A stretch of DNA of 64,000 bases from Kappaphycus alvarezii (lineage: Eukaryota; Rhodophyta; Florideophyceae; Gigartinales; Solieriaceae), in assembly GCA_002205965.3 (NCBI GenBank), contig NADL03000691.1, positions 248,001 through 312,000 of the forward strand, written 5' to 3'. A program made the translations under genes and the position numbers. Within the stretch, counting starts at the first letter, position 1. Every line of letters starts with the position of its first letter. The notes beneath the pieces were generated by a model, which searched no databases, was not told where the DNA came from, and worked only from the letters and a program-made list of their open reading frames with translations. Shown here one piece after another: positions 10,917 through 22,988 of the stretch.

Positions 10917-11984
10917 CTTTCAAAATAAAAAAAAATCTGCTCGGGTATACAGTCGACTTTTGGTGTCTAAATGTTTCAATCTCACTTGTGCAGTGTTTTC
11001 TTCATTCTGCAACTTCTGTCGGGGGTATGGTATCTAGGGTAAAGGGGGAAGTTGGGGTGTTTTAATGATTGAAAAATAGGTTAGTCTAAGTTCCAAAGGG
11101 CATCAAATAATTGGTACAAGTGGTCGGCATGGGGGAACCAAGAAACGGTGGGGGATGATGGGGTAGTTTACTTTGTTGTCTAAAACTTCTAGCGGGGGAT
11201 CTAAACGGAGAACCAAGAAACAGAATTAATCCAGTTCAAGGTCCCTAGCTAGAAGGCTGGCTCGAGGCCAGTCTGGAGTAAATGGCAGTTCACACTGCGC
11301 GATCAAGGGAAACGTTTTTGTAAATACTTATTTTGCCGTCATAATACGACACTGTATTCCTTCCCAAAACGTACGGTATTCCTCCACGTCCGAAATTGTA
11401 CAGGAGGGAACACTTATGTAGGTTGCTTTACAGCTTACAGGCACTGACGGTTGCATCCCAAGAGGAAAGGGACACATACAGTACTGTACAGCAAAATACA
11501 ATATGTACGCATCTCTAATGAAGGGGAAAAAAGGGGGTTTCTTTATCGAGATGTATGGATTGGCTGGAACCCATTTTGAGTTGCAAATCTGCATGTCTCT
11601 AATGAGTAAAGCACCCAAAATTCCCTACTTTTTTCATCATGGTTACAATTAGGCGTTACTACCTGTTACCAACAAGGTCCTCATTCAGTACTTGTGACCG
11701 CCTGGGTGAGCATGAAGGGTTTGATAATTCAGTTGGTGGCCATCGCTAGGAAAAATTGCGAAACGTGCAGATTTTTTTGATAGCGTAGACAGTAGCCCTA
11801 AGTTTATCCGGAAGGCATCAGCTCCAAAAATGAGCCATAATTTTTAGTTTCGTACAGCGGAAACTGGCGAAAGCCAAAGCAATTATTGTGACAGATCACA
11901 TTGAGGCGCATAGAATTTATTTTATGGGTTCCTTATTGTATGGTTCAAGTTTTTGAACACCTTATAAGATTCTCCCCCATTGTA

Positions 11985-12105
11985 TTAAGTACAGTAAATG
12001 GGGGGTTAATTTACTGTGGTGGATAAGTGAGTTGGTATCCAGTAAATTTGTACCGGAGCGTAGATATCGTATCACGGCCAAGCCAATTCCGAAACCGTAC
12101 AATAA
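11985..12105. mobile_element. Tail of a further retroposon family
   Basis: Contains GGGGGGTTAATTTACTGTGG and ACCGGAGCGTAGATATCG. Related copies lie at 21300-21412 and 56461-56574. Arm B near 20325 lacks this copy. The target repeat is not clean by eye. Confidence 0.55.
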
Positions 12106-12255
12106 GTAAGTTGTTGATATTAATTTAATTTATAATCGGTCAAGAGATCACAGGAAAGAAAATAAGGGGGGATTCTCTCGGAGAATTCTGGGCTGAAAGT
12201 AGAGGAAGCTCTCGTTCATGATGAAAGAAATTAAAATATTCCCAGTTGTTGATAC

Positions 12256-12977
12256 TGATATGGGTAAATCGGCGGGGGAAGAGATCCTCAGAACCAATTA
12301 CCCTGAGAAGGAGGTGTTGCGAGCGACAAAAGTGCTACCGTGGTATTGTTGAACGAACAAAAGGGAGTATATATAGAAGAGAGTTGAGAAAGCTACAAGC
12401 AAGTATAACAGGGGCAGGGTCTACCACCGACGCTCTGCGACTAGCGTAAGAAAAAGTTTTCTTGGGTCTGAAGTTGACTCTCAACTTCCTACTACTCGGG
12501 ACTTGGCTTGAAGTTGTCTGCCAACTTGCTTGACCTCTCCATGAGGAAGCAGTTTACTCAGCTTATATAGACGTTTGGCTACCCCAAAAGTCTCAAACAA
12601 ACGTACTAATAACCATAAAATGTATTCACGGTAATCGTGTGAACCAGAGAGACTATTAAGAGATATTTCCTCAAGGTAAATATCTAGGTGCCATACCCAT
12701 GCTAGCCACCCATCGGCCAGGGGTGGGAATTGATGTGGCCATTATATAGACTTTTCAGAGTCACTCGTAGTATCACGCACAACCTGGAACTGTACTGACA
12801 TCTACTATGACAGCGTGTCCTAAAATGAAAAAAATCAACCGATGAATTTGCCACACTCACCCAAATTAAAAATATCTTGCAAATTCAAAAACTGTAAAAA
12901 TATCTTCCCAATTCTGATACTGTATACAATCATGGTCCTCATCTAGATTTTTTTCGTGTGCGAATTTGCGCACATCA
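12256..12977 (-). mobile_element. TGAT...ATCA element, internally deleted copy (722 bp)
   Basis: The ends are TGATATGGGTAAATC at the left and TTTGCGCACATCA at the right, flanked by the perfect 5-bp duplication GATAC (12251-12255 and 12978-12982). Terminal parts match the longer copy at 58739-60366 in opposite orientation, and the middle is missing. TG...CA ends with a 5-bp target duplication resemble those of LTR-type sequences, but I see no partner elements, so the class is left open. Confidence 0.75.
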
Positions 12978-13616
12978 GATACATTGCTAGATACCACGCT
13001 TTCTTTACATCTAGTGGTAAATCTTTAAGAGTTGTACAGTACTGTATATGTACAGTATGACACAGAAGCGTGCGGAAGATATTCAGAAAGTAACTGCTTA
13101 CATAGTATATACAGTTTGTACAAGAGGACTGTCAGAAAGGCTCATAAATAAGGTCAAGAATATTTTCCACCAACGTAGTACTCCTTTCGGTTGAATGGCT
13201 CCAACAATTCAAAAGGAGCTCCGTGACTTCGTTAGCCGTTTTGGTTTTTAGTCCCAAGTAATGCAGGCGCGACAGGTTTCCACCCGCCGCGGGCATCCGT
13301 AGTTAATTTATGAATACCCTCCGCACGCTTCTTTGCAACACTGCACAACCCATAAAGATTTACCACCAACAGTTGTTGAGCTTAACTTCAGGTGGATCCG
13401 AAAGCATGATCCTGCGTCCACTATGGCATCATGATTGGCTCCTCGCTACTAGCTCAATGGATCTGTATTCCTCAGTGACATGAAATCTTGTGCGTGCGCT
13501 TCGTTACGGCTATGGTCAACCTGTCCGAAAGAACCCAAGTGGCGCTTTACCAACCTGCGGACGAAAGCAGCTTTAAATCTGTTCGATGTGATATAATAAA
13601 ATTGTAGATATTATTT

Positions 13617-13705
13617 GGCATGCTGCGCTGGCTGTGATGGCATGCTGCGCTGGCTGTGATGGCATGCTGCGCTGGCTCCACCGGCATGCTGCGCTGGCTG
13701 CGCTG
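13617..13705. repeat. 22-bp tandem repeat, about four units
   Basis: GGCATGCTGCGCTGGCTGTGAT occurs twice exactly, a third unit ends CTCCACC, and a fourth is shortened. The last unit and the flank to about 13850 are related to 32590-32760. Confidence 0.85.
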
Positions 13706-13850
13706 TCACTGTAGTTACAGTTTTATTTTCAATTATTTTTAGAGGGGCTTTTCGCCGTACTGTAGCGGTGCCAATAGGGCACACAGGTACTGTAACGGTG
13801 CTACGAATTGTGAGGGTTGAAAAATCTATATAAGGGGCCGGGACATATGG
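13683..13850 (+). repeat. Dispersed repeat with CTATATAAGG, copy 1
   Basis: It matches 32590-32760 in order: CTGCGCTGTCA, then GCCGTACTGTA, CGGTGCCAA, GGTACTGTA, and TTGTGAGGGTTGAAA before a CTATATAAGG or CTATATTAGG box. The TATA-like box at the end of the repeat may be a promoter. Its target is unknown. Confidence 0.5.
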
Positions 13851-14464
13851 ACCAGGTGATCCCGAATCTGGAACCGGATGGGGGCGTCCTCAGTGATCTA
13901 CATATTTCGCAGGAGGCAATGGAGAATTCTAGGCCGTTCGCGGATAGTTGTGTGGACTGCCTGGGTGGGAAAGATATTTTGGGGGAACTGTTTGGCTCTG
14001 ATATAGAGGAGTGAGATATTAAGGAAATAATCTAGATATTTATCCTGATAGTATCTGCTGTTAATATTTCTCGTTCACACGATTCCATTTGGTGCATTTA
14101 ATAATTTCTTTGTATGTTTCTGTGAGACTTTAGGGTTAGCCAAAAAAAGTCTATACAAGCTGAGTAAACTGCTTCCTCACGGAGACGTCAAGCAAGTTGG
14201 CAGACAACTTCAAGTCAAGTCCCGAGTAATAGGAAGTTGGGAGTCAACTTCAGACCCAAGAAAAGTTTTTCCTACGCTGGTCACAGAGCATCAGTGGTAG
14301 ACTCTGCTCCTTTCATACTTGCTTGTAGCCCGCTCAACTCTCTTCCATATACATTCTTTTTGTTCGTTCAACCATACCACGGTAGCACTTTTGTCGCTTG
14401 CAACACCTCCTTCTTGGCATAGTTGGTTCTGAGTATCTCTTCTCCCGACGGTTTACCCCTATCA
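13840..14464 (+). mobile_element. TGAT...ATCA element, 5'-truncated copy
   Basis: It contains a 65-codon open frame ending in GELFGSDIEE (13817-14014; 59637-59918 holds the related end) and the shared 3' part, ending ACCCCTATCA at 14464. It lacks the 5' end. It faces the inverted copy at 12256-12977, so the two 3' parts form an inverted pair around 12.25-14.46 kb. Confidence 0.65.
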
Positions 14465-15557
14465 GTCATACCAAAATCATCCTACGTAGCACAAAGTCTG
14501 ATAAGTTGAGTAGTGACACATCCATCAGTAATTGATCGCCTGATATAAATATCGAGACTACGGAAAGAGATAGTGTCACAGATCGCTATATTACTCTTGC
14601 TCCGCTGATCTCTGATCCGCATATTTAGCGGCAGTTCTTGCTTTTATGCTCTGTCAATCTTCTTACCGATCCCGATCTGGGTTGTACCTGCCTTACCGAC
14701 TGCCTCGAACTGCTTTGCCGTTCCAATTATTCCTATTTTAGGAATAGCAATTGATCTCCACTCAAAGCCTGGCTGGATGCTGCCATATATTCCATGTATC
14801 AACTGTGCCCTACATTGGCTGAAATAAGGGCCCGCATCAGCGGGAGTTGATTCACAACTTCGTTATGCTGTCGACTATCCGATAACATCTCCACCCGGGA
14901 TAGCATTGTTCCCATGGACAAGGTACCTTGTTGGCTCAAATTTTCTAAGACTTAGCTAGAATCGAAAGAGACATTTTCACAATATTTAGGACGAGTTACA
15001 CGACTATTCTAGAAAGAATTGAGCGACAACACAGAATAACAACGAACAACTTTGGCAAACAGTACAAAACACAAAACGCACTTTTTGTTGCAACCGAGGC
15101 CTTACCGCTGACACTGGACGACCTTGTCCCGGTGAGCGCTGACGACTGTTTTGGTCTACGCAGTCGATTACCCGGGGGATTGAAGTCCCCTGAATTAGCG
15201 CTACGGAGATACTGGCGCTATTGCTGACTACACCTAGGCATCCTGCGTCTGAAGTAACAAATAATGCCGACCATTTCACTCTTCTTAGTTCTGCAACAGA
15301 TAGGGTCGCACAAAGTGATTACTTCAACGCGTAGGGGGTACTTTTGATTGCTTTACTCTATTGTTTATTCAATTTTATCCCAAAGTACTCGAGATCACCG
15401 CAATCGACTCCAAAGTGCATTCTACTACAGTGATACGACAGAAGGCTCTCTAACGCTTTCTATTCAACAGAAATGAAAGTAGCATCAGAAACGATAGGGT
15501 TGACCTATATTTCGGATGGAATCAATATGTCTCCATTGCGGTATATTTGGCAAAGCC

Positions 15558-15599
15558 CAGTGTCAAATCCAAATACATATGTATTTGGATTTGACACTG
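15558..15599. repeat. Perfect 42-bp palindrome
   Basis: Each half is 21 nt, beginning CAGTGTCAAATCCAAATAC, with the centre at CAT|ATG (15578/15579). Symmetry stops at both edges. It lies within a few hundred bases of the symmetry centre of arms A and B. Confidence 0.95.
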
Positions 15600-15964
15600 A
15601 CATTGCGTACTGAGGGTAATATTTGGATTACTTTAATGTATGGCAGATGCGGTCGATTGCATCTATACCGCTAGCGCGTGGATATATCACCGATGGGTAC
15701 GTTTGAGTGTTTCACTCTTGGAAGATTGCATACTTCCTCATTACTGTGTCGGAATGCCCTTTTGAGTCGATTACGGTTGTCTGGGCACATTGGGATGGAG
15801 TCGAATATATGTTCCCCGACAGGGTTCGGGGTGATTTACTGCGAATGGTGCAAATGTTATGAGTCCTAGGAAATTGCATTCGACCTTGTGGCAGGATCTG
15901 CAATACAAATAATGGAGCGTTTCCATTAACTGGAAAGCAGCTGATAGCTCAATCAACAAGCTGG

Positions 15965-16000
15965 CTGCGTTGGAGGTGAATATCTTCCAAGAGTAAAACA
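15965..16000 (+). mobile_element. Short LINE tail
   Basis: ATATCTTCCAAGAGTAAAA followed by CACCCAAACCTCCC is the shared tail end. I cannot see a clean target duplication. Confidence 0.5.
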
Positions 16001-16435
16001 CCCAAACCTCCCAACTTTATTGGACTAGTCTAGGTTTAACCTTAAATGTCTATAAGGAACATTCTCTCCGCGACGGAGAACGGTTATACATGCCAATAAA
16101 GATGTCCTCCCGTATGCAAACAAATTTCAATACGGAATACACCCCTCCTGGTTGCCTCTGGGAACGGAGAGTAAAACACCGAAAGTTCTTTCCTTTGATT
16201 AAAATCGTACGGATGTTAGTAGGACTAGCGAATTCGTAGAATACATGAGCTATCCGATTTACTCGGGAAATAAGTAGATAGTACGGAAGTGAAGATGGAT
16301 GCTACATTGTCCTCCGCGGGCGCGGCACTGACCACGGGTAGGACCGTGCGTGCTGCACGCCTTGGACTCCTTATGGATTCTTACTGACATACTTCCTTTC
16401 CCGCGATTTTCTTTCACCTTTAGAGTGGACCCTTG

Positions 16436-16606
16436 GGGTAGATCGGATATATCTTTCAAGAGTAAAGCACCCAAACCTTCCCCTTAGGGAGCGCAATTCC
16501 CCATATCACTGTACCGGAATTTACTTTGGGCAGTTTGCGGTTGTCTAGAAAACTTTAGGATAGATCGAACATATCTCTCAAGAGTAAAACACGCAAAACT
16601 TTCCGC
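16436..16606 (+). mobile_element. Two LINE-A tails in tandem
   Basis: A short tail (about 16436-16483) is followed by a longer one starting at AGGGAGCGCAATTCC (about 16486-16606). Both end in the shared tail motif. The second is diverged from the consensus. Confidence 0.65.
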
Positions 16607-17105
16607 TTGATAATAGTAACCACTTATTTTCAGTCGTTTTTCCTCAAAGCTGTGGAACTTTTTCGCTTTGTTTGGCTTTGGACCATTCTGAGTGTCTCTG
16701 GACCTCTCAATAAGGCTTGAATTTTCATTTATGCCTTTCTGTTCTAATAGCACTCAGTTCACGGGCCCATTTCATATTTTTCGATGAATTGCAATCAAAG
16801 CCCTAATCGAGATACGTCCGATTTCGAGCGAGGTTGTTAGTTTTCTGTATGCGCGAGCAGATAAAATAAAAAGGGGAACGAAGTTACTGCGGCTCCCATG
16901 AGGCCTCAATTTATTACGATCATCCGCAATACAAGGAGAGAACAGAAAAGTATGCTGTGCTATTTCATTGCCCCAATGGTATTCCCTTATCGTCCATCAA
17001 AAAACACGATAAAGTACTAGACCTTGCATCTTACTTTGTCAATCAGTGGTCCCTTGAAGCCAAGACTTTCACAGCAGCAAAACAGTACCATCAGGAGCAC
17101 ATTAA

Positions 17106-17360
17106 CTACATGGTAATAGGACGGCAAGTGCACCGGAATCCACGGCGAGTTCCACGCTGGCACCCAACCACACGGCAATCGAGATCATCAGTAGCCATAT
17201 CACGGCACAACATGGATGCCCGGCCACGACCAGCGCAGGGCCCGCGGGTGATTTGGTGGTCCATGTCTTCGATATCAAGTACATCTTCATCCTGGATAGC
17301 TGCGGCGATAGTGGCGAAGAGCACCATGAAAATGGCGAACATGAAGGTAGACTTGATCAT
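17106..17360 (-). CDS. Secreted cationic six-cysteine peptide, divergent paralogue
   Basis: 84 codons in one exon, with the same plan as the other three genes. The signal peptide is about residues 1-21 (MIKSTFMFAIFMVLFATIAAA), followed by a strongly acidic pro-segment (QDEDVLDIEDMDHQ) and an Arg-rich mature part. The six cysteines are spaced C-x9-C-x9-C-x4-C-x9-C-x-C. The CRVVGCQRGTRRGFRCTCRP block aligns closely with the paralogues, while the pro-segment and the first loops differ. The gene lies alone in the spacer between arms A and B; its flanks do not match the duplicated segment apart from the promoter position. A secreted antimicrobial role is inferred from layout and charge only. Confidence 0.8.
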   Translation of the reverse strand: MIKSTFMFAIFMVLFATIAAAIQDEDVLDIEDMDHQITRGPCAGRGRASMLCRDMATDDLDCRVVGCQRGTRRGFRCTCRPITM

Positions 17361-17479
17361 TTTGTTTGTTCGGGTTGAGAGTGAAAATAAAGATAGGTTC
17401 TGGTTGAGTTGGCGAGGTCAGCTGGTGTTGAGTGGATAGCGAACGATGGGCTGGGGTGAGAACCAGATGGAAAATTGAG

Positions 17480-17487
17480 TTTATATA
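17480..17487 (-). promoter_or_regulatory. TATA box of the divergent peptide gene
   Basis: TATATAAA on the minus strand, 120 bp upstream of the ATG. The distance is the same as in the paralogues although the surrounding flank is different. Confidence 0.65.
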
Positions 17488-17719
17488 CCAATGGCATGTA
17501 CGAATTTACGCTCCTCTTTCCGTTGTAAACAAAGTTCTCCGCAGACGTGGGTTGATTGGTTTGGTTATGTTGTGCGTTTTCTGCCGGCTATGCAAGTCCT
17601 CCAGATCTCGTCAAACCGTAGAAATTGAAGCGAACAGGATTGAAGGAGCAGTCTCACGAGCAACGACGAGAAGATTTCCATCCTTCCTCCACATTTCTTT
17701 CTAAGATTCAAATATACTG

Positions 17720-18590
17720 CATGGATTGAGAAATATTTTATATAAACTGAGATTCAGTTTGTACACCATCAATCTCCCGGGAAACGGCAATACAAGACTG
17801 CAACAGGTTCTTTTCTTACTGTAAGATGAAATGCGGTCTTAAAGTTGAAAGACGATCTGTCTCTTTGATTGTTCTGTGGCGAGATATGGAATGCATTTGT
17901 ATCCTGCCGTGTTGATGAATTGTGGAAACTCTGACAAAGCTCTAAGGTCTGAGCTTTCCATAGCATGCAAGAAGTCTATCCTTTCATACGCCTCCTTTTT
18001 GGGAGAATGTATAGAAATAATCATGCCAATTTTGCCAGCAATATCAATACGTATCGTTAATCGTTGTTTGTGGTCCCATGAAACATAAAATCTAGTTTCC
18101 GGGTGAAGAAAAGCCGCACTGAAGTTGGAGATTGTAAGAACGTTTACCCCTAAGGATCTTTCAGAAATGTTCCAATTTTAGGTGCCATGATATGGCAGGG
18201 GAGAAACAGTGACTCGCAGTAAATATTCAGTGGATCTGTGAATTGAACCCAGTGAGAAGTAGAGAACATACATGGATGAATTCAGGACGGCAGATCGACT
18301 ATAGTTTATAGAATGAGCAATTAAAGAGGTAAATTTGTCCAACCTTTCAAGATAAAATGGTGCTCTCAGGGTACCCGGCGTTACAACATGGTGTGACACC
18401 TGATAGACAGTAGATTATAGCGGGAAAAGAGACATTTTTTATAAGGTTTCGGGAGGAGGCTAAACAATGAGCCCCGTCTAGCTAGAGGTCAGGTAGTGGT
18501 GCATTGCACAATTTTCGATCCGATGGTTTACAAAACTGTACGTTCATTTGTCGCAAATAGAGAGACACGTGGGGTGATTTAATATCTGGC
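17720..18590. other. No gene seen
   Basis: This is single-copy within the window. Only short open frames without domains are present on both strands. Confidence 0.4.
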
Positions 18591-18599
18591 CCGGGATAT

Positions 18600-18730
18600 T
18601 GTACACTACTGTACAATGTGTGCGGTGGTAAATCTTTATGGGTAATACAAAATCGCACAGAGGCGTGCGGAGGGTATTCATAAATTAATTACGGATGCAG
18701 GCGGCGGGTGGAAACCTGCAATGTGTAAAG
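18600..18730 (+). repeat. AQKRAE-type dispersed repeat
   Basis: It matches 9490-9690 and, inverted, 13200-13380 (GGCGTGCGGAGGGTATTCAT and the GCAGGCGGCGGGTGG run). Confidence 0.6.
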
Positions 18731-19530
18731 ACTTCGCACACACCGCGTGACCTGTAGTTACTACAGTACCTCTTAATTTTCTCTAAACAGCCGTTTCAAG
18801 GCCTGCATTGCAAATAGTACTTGGAATTTAGAAACTCTTTTACGCTATTCTGTCCAATACTTGAACGTAGTATGCATCGTAAGTACGGTTCCTTCATTTA
18901 AAAACTTACAAAACTTACACTAAGCGTAATGTACGAGCTGATTGTTTTACCTTTCAATACAACACAGAGTACACTATATTATAGCAAAAACTGTCTTGAA
19001 ATTTGAAGCAATTTAATGTATTTTGACATTCTACTGTACTGTACAACGGTTTTAAACGCAAGGTTGATTGTGTTTGCTTTCTACAGCAATGAATTTTTGA
19101 TCGTCTTGACAGCCAGTCAGCGGGCTTAAGCCAACAGAACCGTTTCTCTATATTTTTCAGTTGCCTAGACAGAATTTTTCAGTGGTTTGGGTCGCGGAGC
19201 AGACTTGACTCCCTACACTGAACACTGCATAATGTCGTTGGAGCAAGTACAGCAATTTGCAATGTTCGGACATTACCTTCCGTATGATGCTCTTTCCTGT
19301 ATACCCTACAGTATATGGGAGAGCGAGCTATTTATGAATACATGTCTTTTCAAAAATGTGCCATAGACTTTACGAAACTTCTCTGTCCTGTCCCGGAAAC
19401 GCCATTGTCGAAGACAATAATAGCATTGGCAGATGCCTGCGGTGACTACTACAAACCAGCCAGGCCTCCATGTTATGCTCGTGCAGGATGACTTTTGATA
19501 AACTGAATCGGCCCTTGCATTTTCTTAGAA

Positions 19531-19572
19531 AAGGGGGAGAGGTTTGAGTGTTTTACTCTTGGAAGATATATC
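19531..19572 (-). mobile_element. 42-bp LINE-tail micro-insertion
   Basis: It consists of little more than the shared tail (GGTTTGAGTGTTTTACTCTT, then GGAAGATATATC), flanked by the 7-bp duplication CTTAGAA at 19524-19530 and 19573-19579. Confidence 0.7.
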
Positions 19573-22500
19573 CTTAGAATAGTTATTGGTGTACTTTGAC
19601 TTTGTAAGGCTTAATGCGTTACCTAAATTTTCTACGCTGTCCTAAACAACGCTGCTTTGAAATGCCGGCAAAGTGGATGCATTATTTAGTTGTCCTTACT
19701 GCTCACAGTGCTATTCATTGTATGACCCATATTCATTGGCCAGTGACGACTAATTTGCTTTAAGAGTTCATGCTCGTAAGGATATAGACTCATCTACAGT
19801 GCAGATTCCATATAGACGTCTGGAACTATGTTATCAGAATGAATCTCTGGTTTAGTACCTTCTTGCTGTGGATTACATGTGCAGTTTACCGCACACCTGT
19901 AACAATGGTAAGCGTTTACAGTGCACTAGCTTTGAGCAAACACTTTCTGAAAAGCCCTGCATTGTCATAGAACTGGAATAGCTCTCAGCCAGCATACCTC
20001 TTACAGTTAATGAACCTCTCCTTTTCCCCATATGAAAATGCATGAACTTGGATATTCGCTGTAATATACTGGTGTGATGGAGTCTCACAAATCCTGCAAA
20101 CTCAAAAACACTTCAACTTGTTTGGCCTCCCTTCCACCTTCTGGTAGATTGGAGTGCCATCCACAGTTTTCGACGCATTAGGGTTTTTTTCAATTTCTCT
20201 CATCATGAGCGAGAGCTTCCTCTACTTTCAGCCCAGAAGTCTCCGAGTGAATCCCCCCCTATTTTCCCTCCTGCTTCCTGTGATCTCTTGACCGATTATA
20301 AATTAAATTAATATCAACAACTTAATCAATACAATGGGGGAGAATCTTATAATGTGTTCAAAACTTGAACCAAACAATAAGGACCTAAGAAGATAAATTC
20401 TCTATGCCGCCATGTGATCTGTCGCGACAATAGCTTTGGCTTTCGCCAGTTTCCGCTGTACGAATCTAAAAAGTATGGCTCAATGTTGGACCTGATGCCT
20501 TCCAGATAGACTTAGGGCTACTGTCTGCGCGATCAAAAAAATCTGTGCGTTCCGCAATTTTTCCTAGCGATGGCCACAACTGAATTGTCAAACCCTACAT
20601 GCTCACCCAGGCGGTCACAAGTACTGAATGAGGACCTTGTTGGTAACAGCTAGTAACGCCTAATTGTAACCATGATGAAAAAAGTAGGAATTTTGGGTGC
20701 TTTATTCATTAGAGATGCGTACATGTTGTATTTTACTGTACTGTACAGTACTGTATATCTCTTTCCTCTTGGGATGCAACTGTCAGTGCTGTAAGCTGTA
20801 AAGCAACCTACATAAGTGTTCCCTCCTTACAATTTCGGACGTGGAGGAATACCGTACATTTTGGGAAGAATACAGTGCGGTATTGTGACGGCAAAATAAG
20901 TATTTACAAAAACGTTTCCCTTGATCGCGCAGTGTGAACTGCGCGATGGATTAATTCTGTTTCTTGGTTCCCCGTTTAGATCCCCACGCTAGAAGTGGTA
21001 GACAACAAAGTAAACTACCCCATCATTCCCTCCTCCGTTTCTTGGTTCCCCACGCCGACCACATCTTCCATGCATTAAAATAACCCAAACCCCCCCCCGT
21101 GTACCAATTATTTGATGCACTTTGGAACATAGACTAACCTATTTTTCAATCATTAGAACACCCAATTTTCCCCCTTTACCGCAGATACCATACCCCGAAA
21201 GAAGTTGCAGAACGAGCAAAGCACTGTACAAGTGAGATTGAAACATGTAGACACGAAAAGTCGACTGTGTACCGAGCAGTATTTTTATTTTGAAAAGTGT
21301 AAATGGGGGTTAATTTACTGTAGTAGATATGTGGGTTGGTATCCAGCAAATTTGCACCGGAGCGTAGATATCGTATCATTGTCAAGCCAATTGTGAAACA
21401 CTACAATGTGTCGAAAACTGTGGATGGCACTCCAATCTACCAGAAGGTGGAAGGGAGGCCAGCCATTTGAAAGTGGTTCACTATTTAATGCATTGTGGAA
21501 CATACACAGACTTTCCAACCTACTCTTCGGAAAATAGCCGTCCGACATCTCTATTCAGTAAGGTACCCCAATTCCCCCTTTGAAACATACGCAAAGCTGA
21601 TTTTTGAAATCATTAAAACACCCATTTTCACCCCCTTTTTAGAATAGGGGGGAAGATTGGGGTGATTTACTAATTAAGTATGCAGGATGGCTACTTTCCG
21701 AAGAATAGGGGGATAGAGCAGTGTAGTACATAGAAGCTTCTAGCTAGTGTTTTACTTTTACTGCTTGAAAATTGTGGCGCAGCAATTTTCCGGAGGATTT
21801 GGTACGGGGGAAGTTTGGGGAGTTTTTAATGCATGAAAAATATGGTCAGCTGTTCCTGAGGGATGTCGTGATGGCATGGCGAATACAGCTTTATACACAA
21901 TTGTAGTACACTGTAAGCTCTTTACGTTCCATTCGCAAGAATTTGTTCTAAAAATCACTCTTATATTTGCATATTTATATTCATAATATGAATATTATTC
22001 AAATGACAAGGCCCGACACTAACGGGGGGAAGGTTTTGGTGTTACTCTTGGAAGTTATTTCCGACATAATAGCAACAAGAACAACAGGTGGCATGGACTA
22101 TTTAGACGTCACGTTCGTCAACGCACTAGCGGCATGAATACAACCGACCACATCTTCCACGCATTAAAATCACCCAAAAATTTCCCCGTTCGTCAACCTG
22201 CTAGTCCCTTTCCACAGCAGGATTTGAAACTTCAACCATTTCACTAGTCTTGAAGCCTCCATGCCAGATAAGCACAGAAGGTATCAAGGTTTCATTTTCG
22301 CATCGCTCGAGAGGGCCAGACTCCTACTCGTTGCAATATCCAATCCGAGCTGATGACATTAGAAGCTTTTCGCGGTCACGGGGCTGACTGGAGCTGTCGC
22401 GAATAGAGTCATGGAGCATTTCTCGAGGGTAAGATCATTTCTTTTGCAATAGCACGGCGCTCTGGTCTCCTCTAACACGCCCTGTTCCTTTCCATGTCTC

Positions 22501-22937
22501 CAATCATCGTTCTGTATAGCATAAAGACATAAATTTTTTACCCGTTTTGCGTTTAGTCTCCAAGTGATGCAGGCGCCACACTTTTACACCCGCCGCCCGC
22601 ATTCGTAGTTAATTTCTAAATAACATCCGCACGCCTCTGTGCCACACTGTACAACTCGCAATGATTTACCATCAAGCTATCTTCTTTGTTACAAGACACC
22701 TGCCTCAAAACTCACTTATTTCTCAGGCCTCCGAGCTCCCACAGTAAACATTCCCCCATTTCCCCTTTACTATTTTGCGGTTCATTATTTTGAGTGCCTG
22801 CATAACTTTTTGAGTCGATTGTGGTTGTCTGGAAAAATATGGGATCGATCGGATATATCTTCCCAAAGTAAAACATCCAAACCTTCCCCCTTATTTTGAA
22901 GTTATTAATTGTTTGGTTGTGTTCGTTTTGGAGAAGG

Positions 22938-22988
22938 TGGGGAAACGTTTGGGTGTTTTACTCTTGGAAGATATATCCGATCTATACA
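22938..22988 (-). mobile_element. 51-bp LINE-tail micro-insertion with 12-bp duplication
   Basis: It is flanked by TTTTGGAGAAGG at 22926-22937 and 22989-23000. Arm A (near 9190) and segment C (near 56250) both keep the empty site with a single TTTTGGAGAAGG. It contains GGGGAAACGTTTGGGTGTTT and the GATATATCC motif. Confidence 0.9.

Larger units (their letters stand above)
2135..12230 (-). repeat. Arm A of a large inverted segmental duplication
   Basis: Read on the minus strand, this stretch matches 20.1-28.9 kb in order. The peptide gene pairs 3656-3910 with 27292-27546, and an upstream stretch pairs 4281-4730 with 26471-26920; both have constant coordinate sums near 31201. Further in, the sum drifts to about 32400 through insertions present in only one arm, for example 6472-7235, 7561-7718 and 9336-9411 in A, and 22938-22988 in B. 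In the peptide coding sequence A and B differ by only two bases, so the duplication is recent relative to copy C. Confidence 0.85.
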
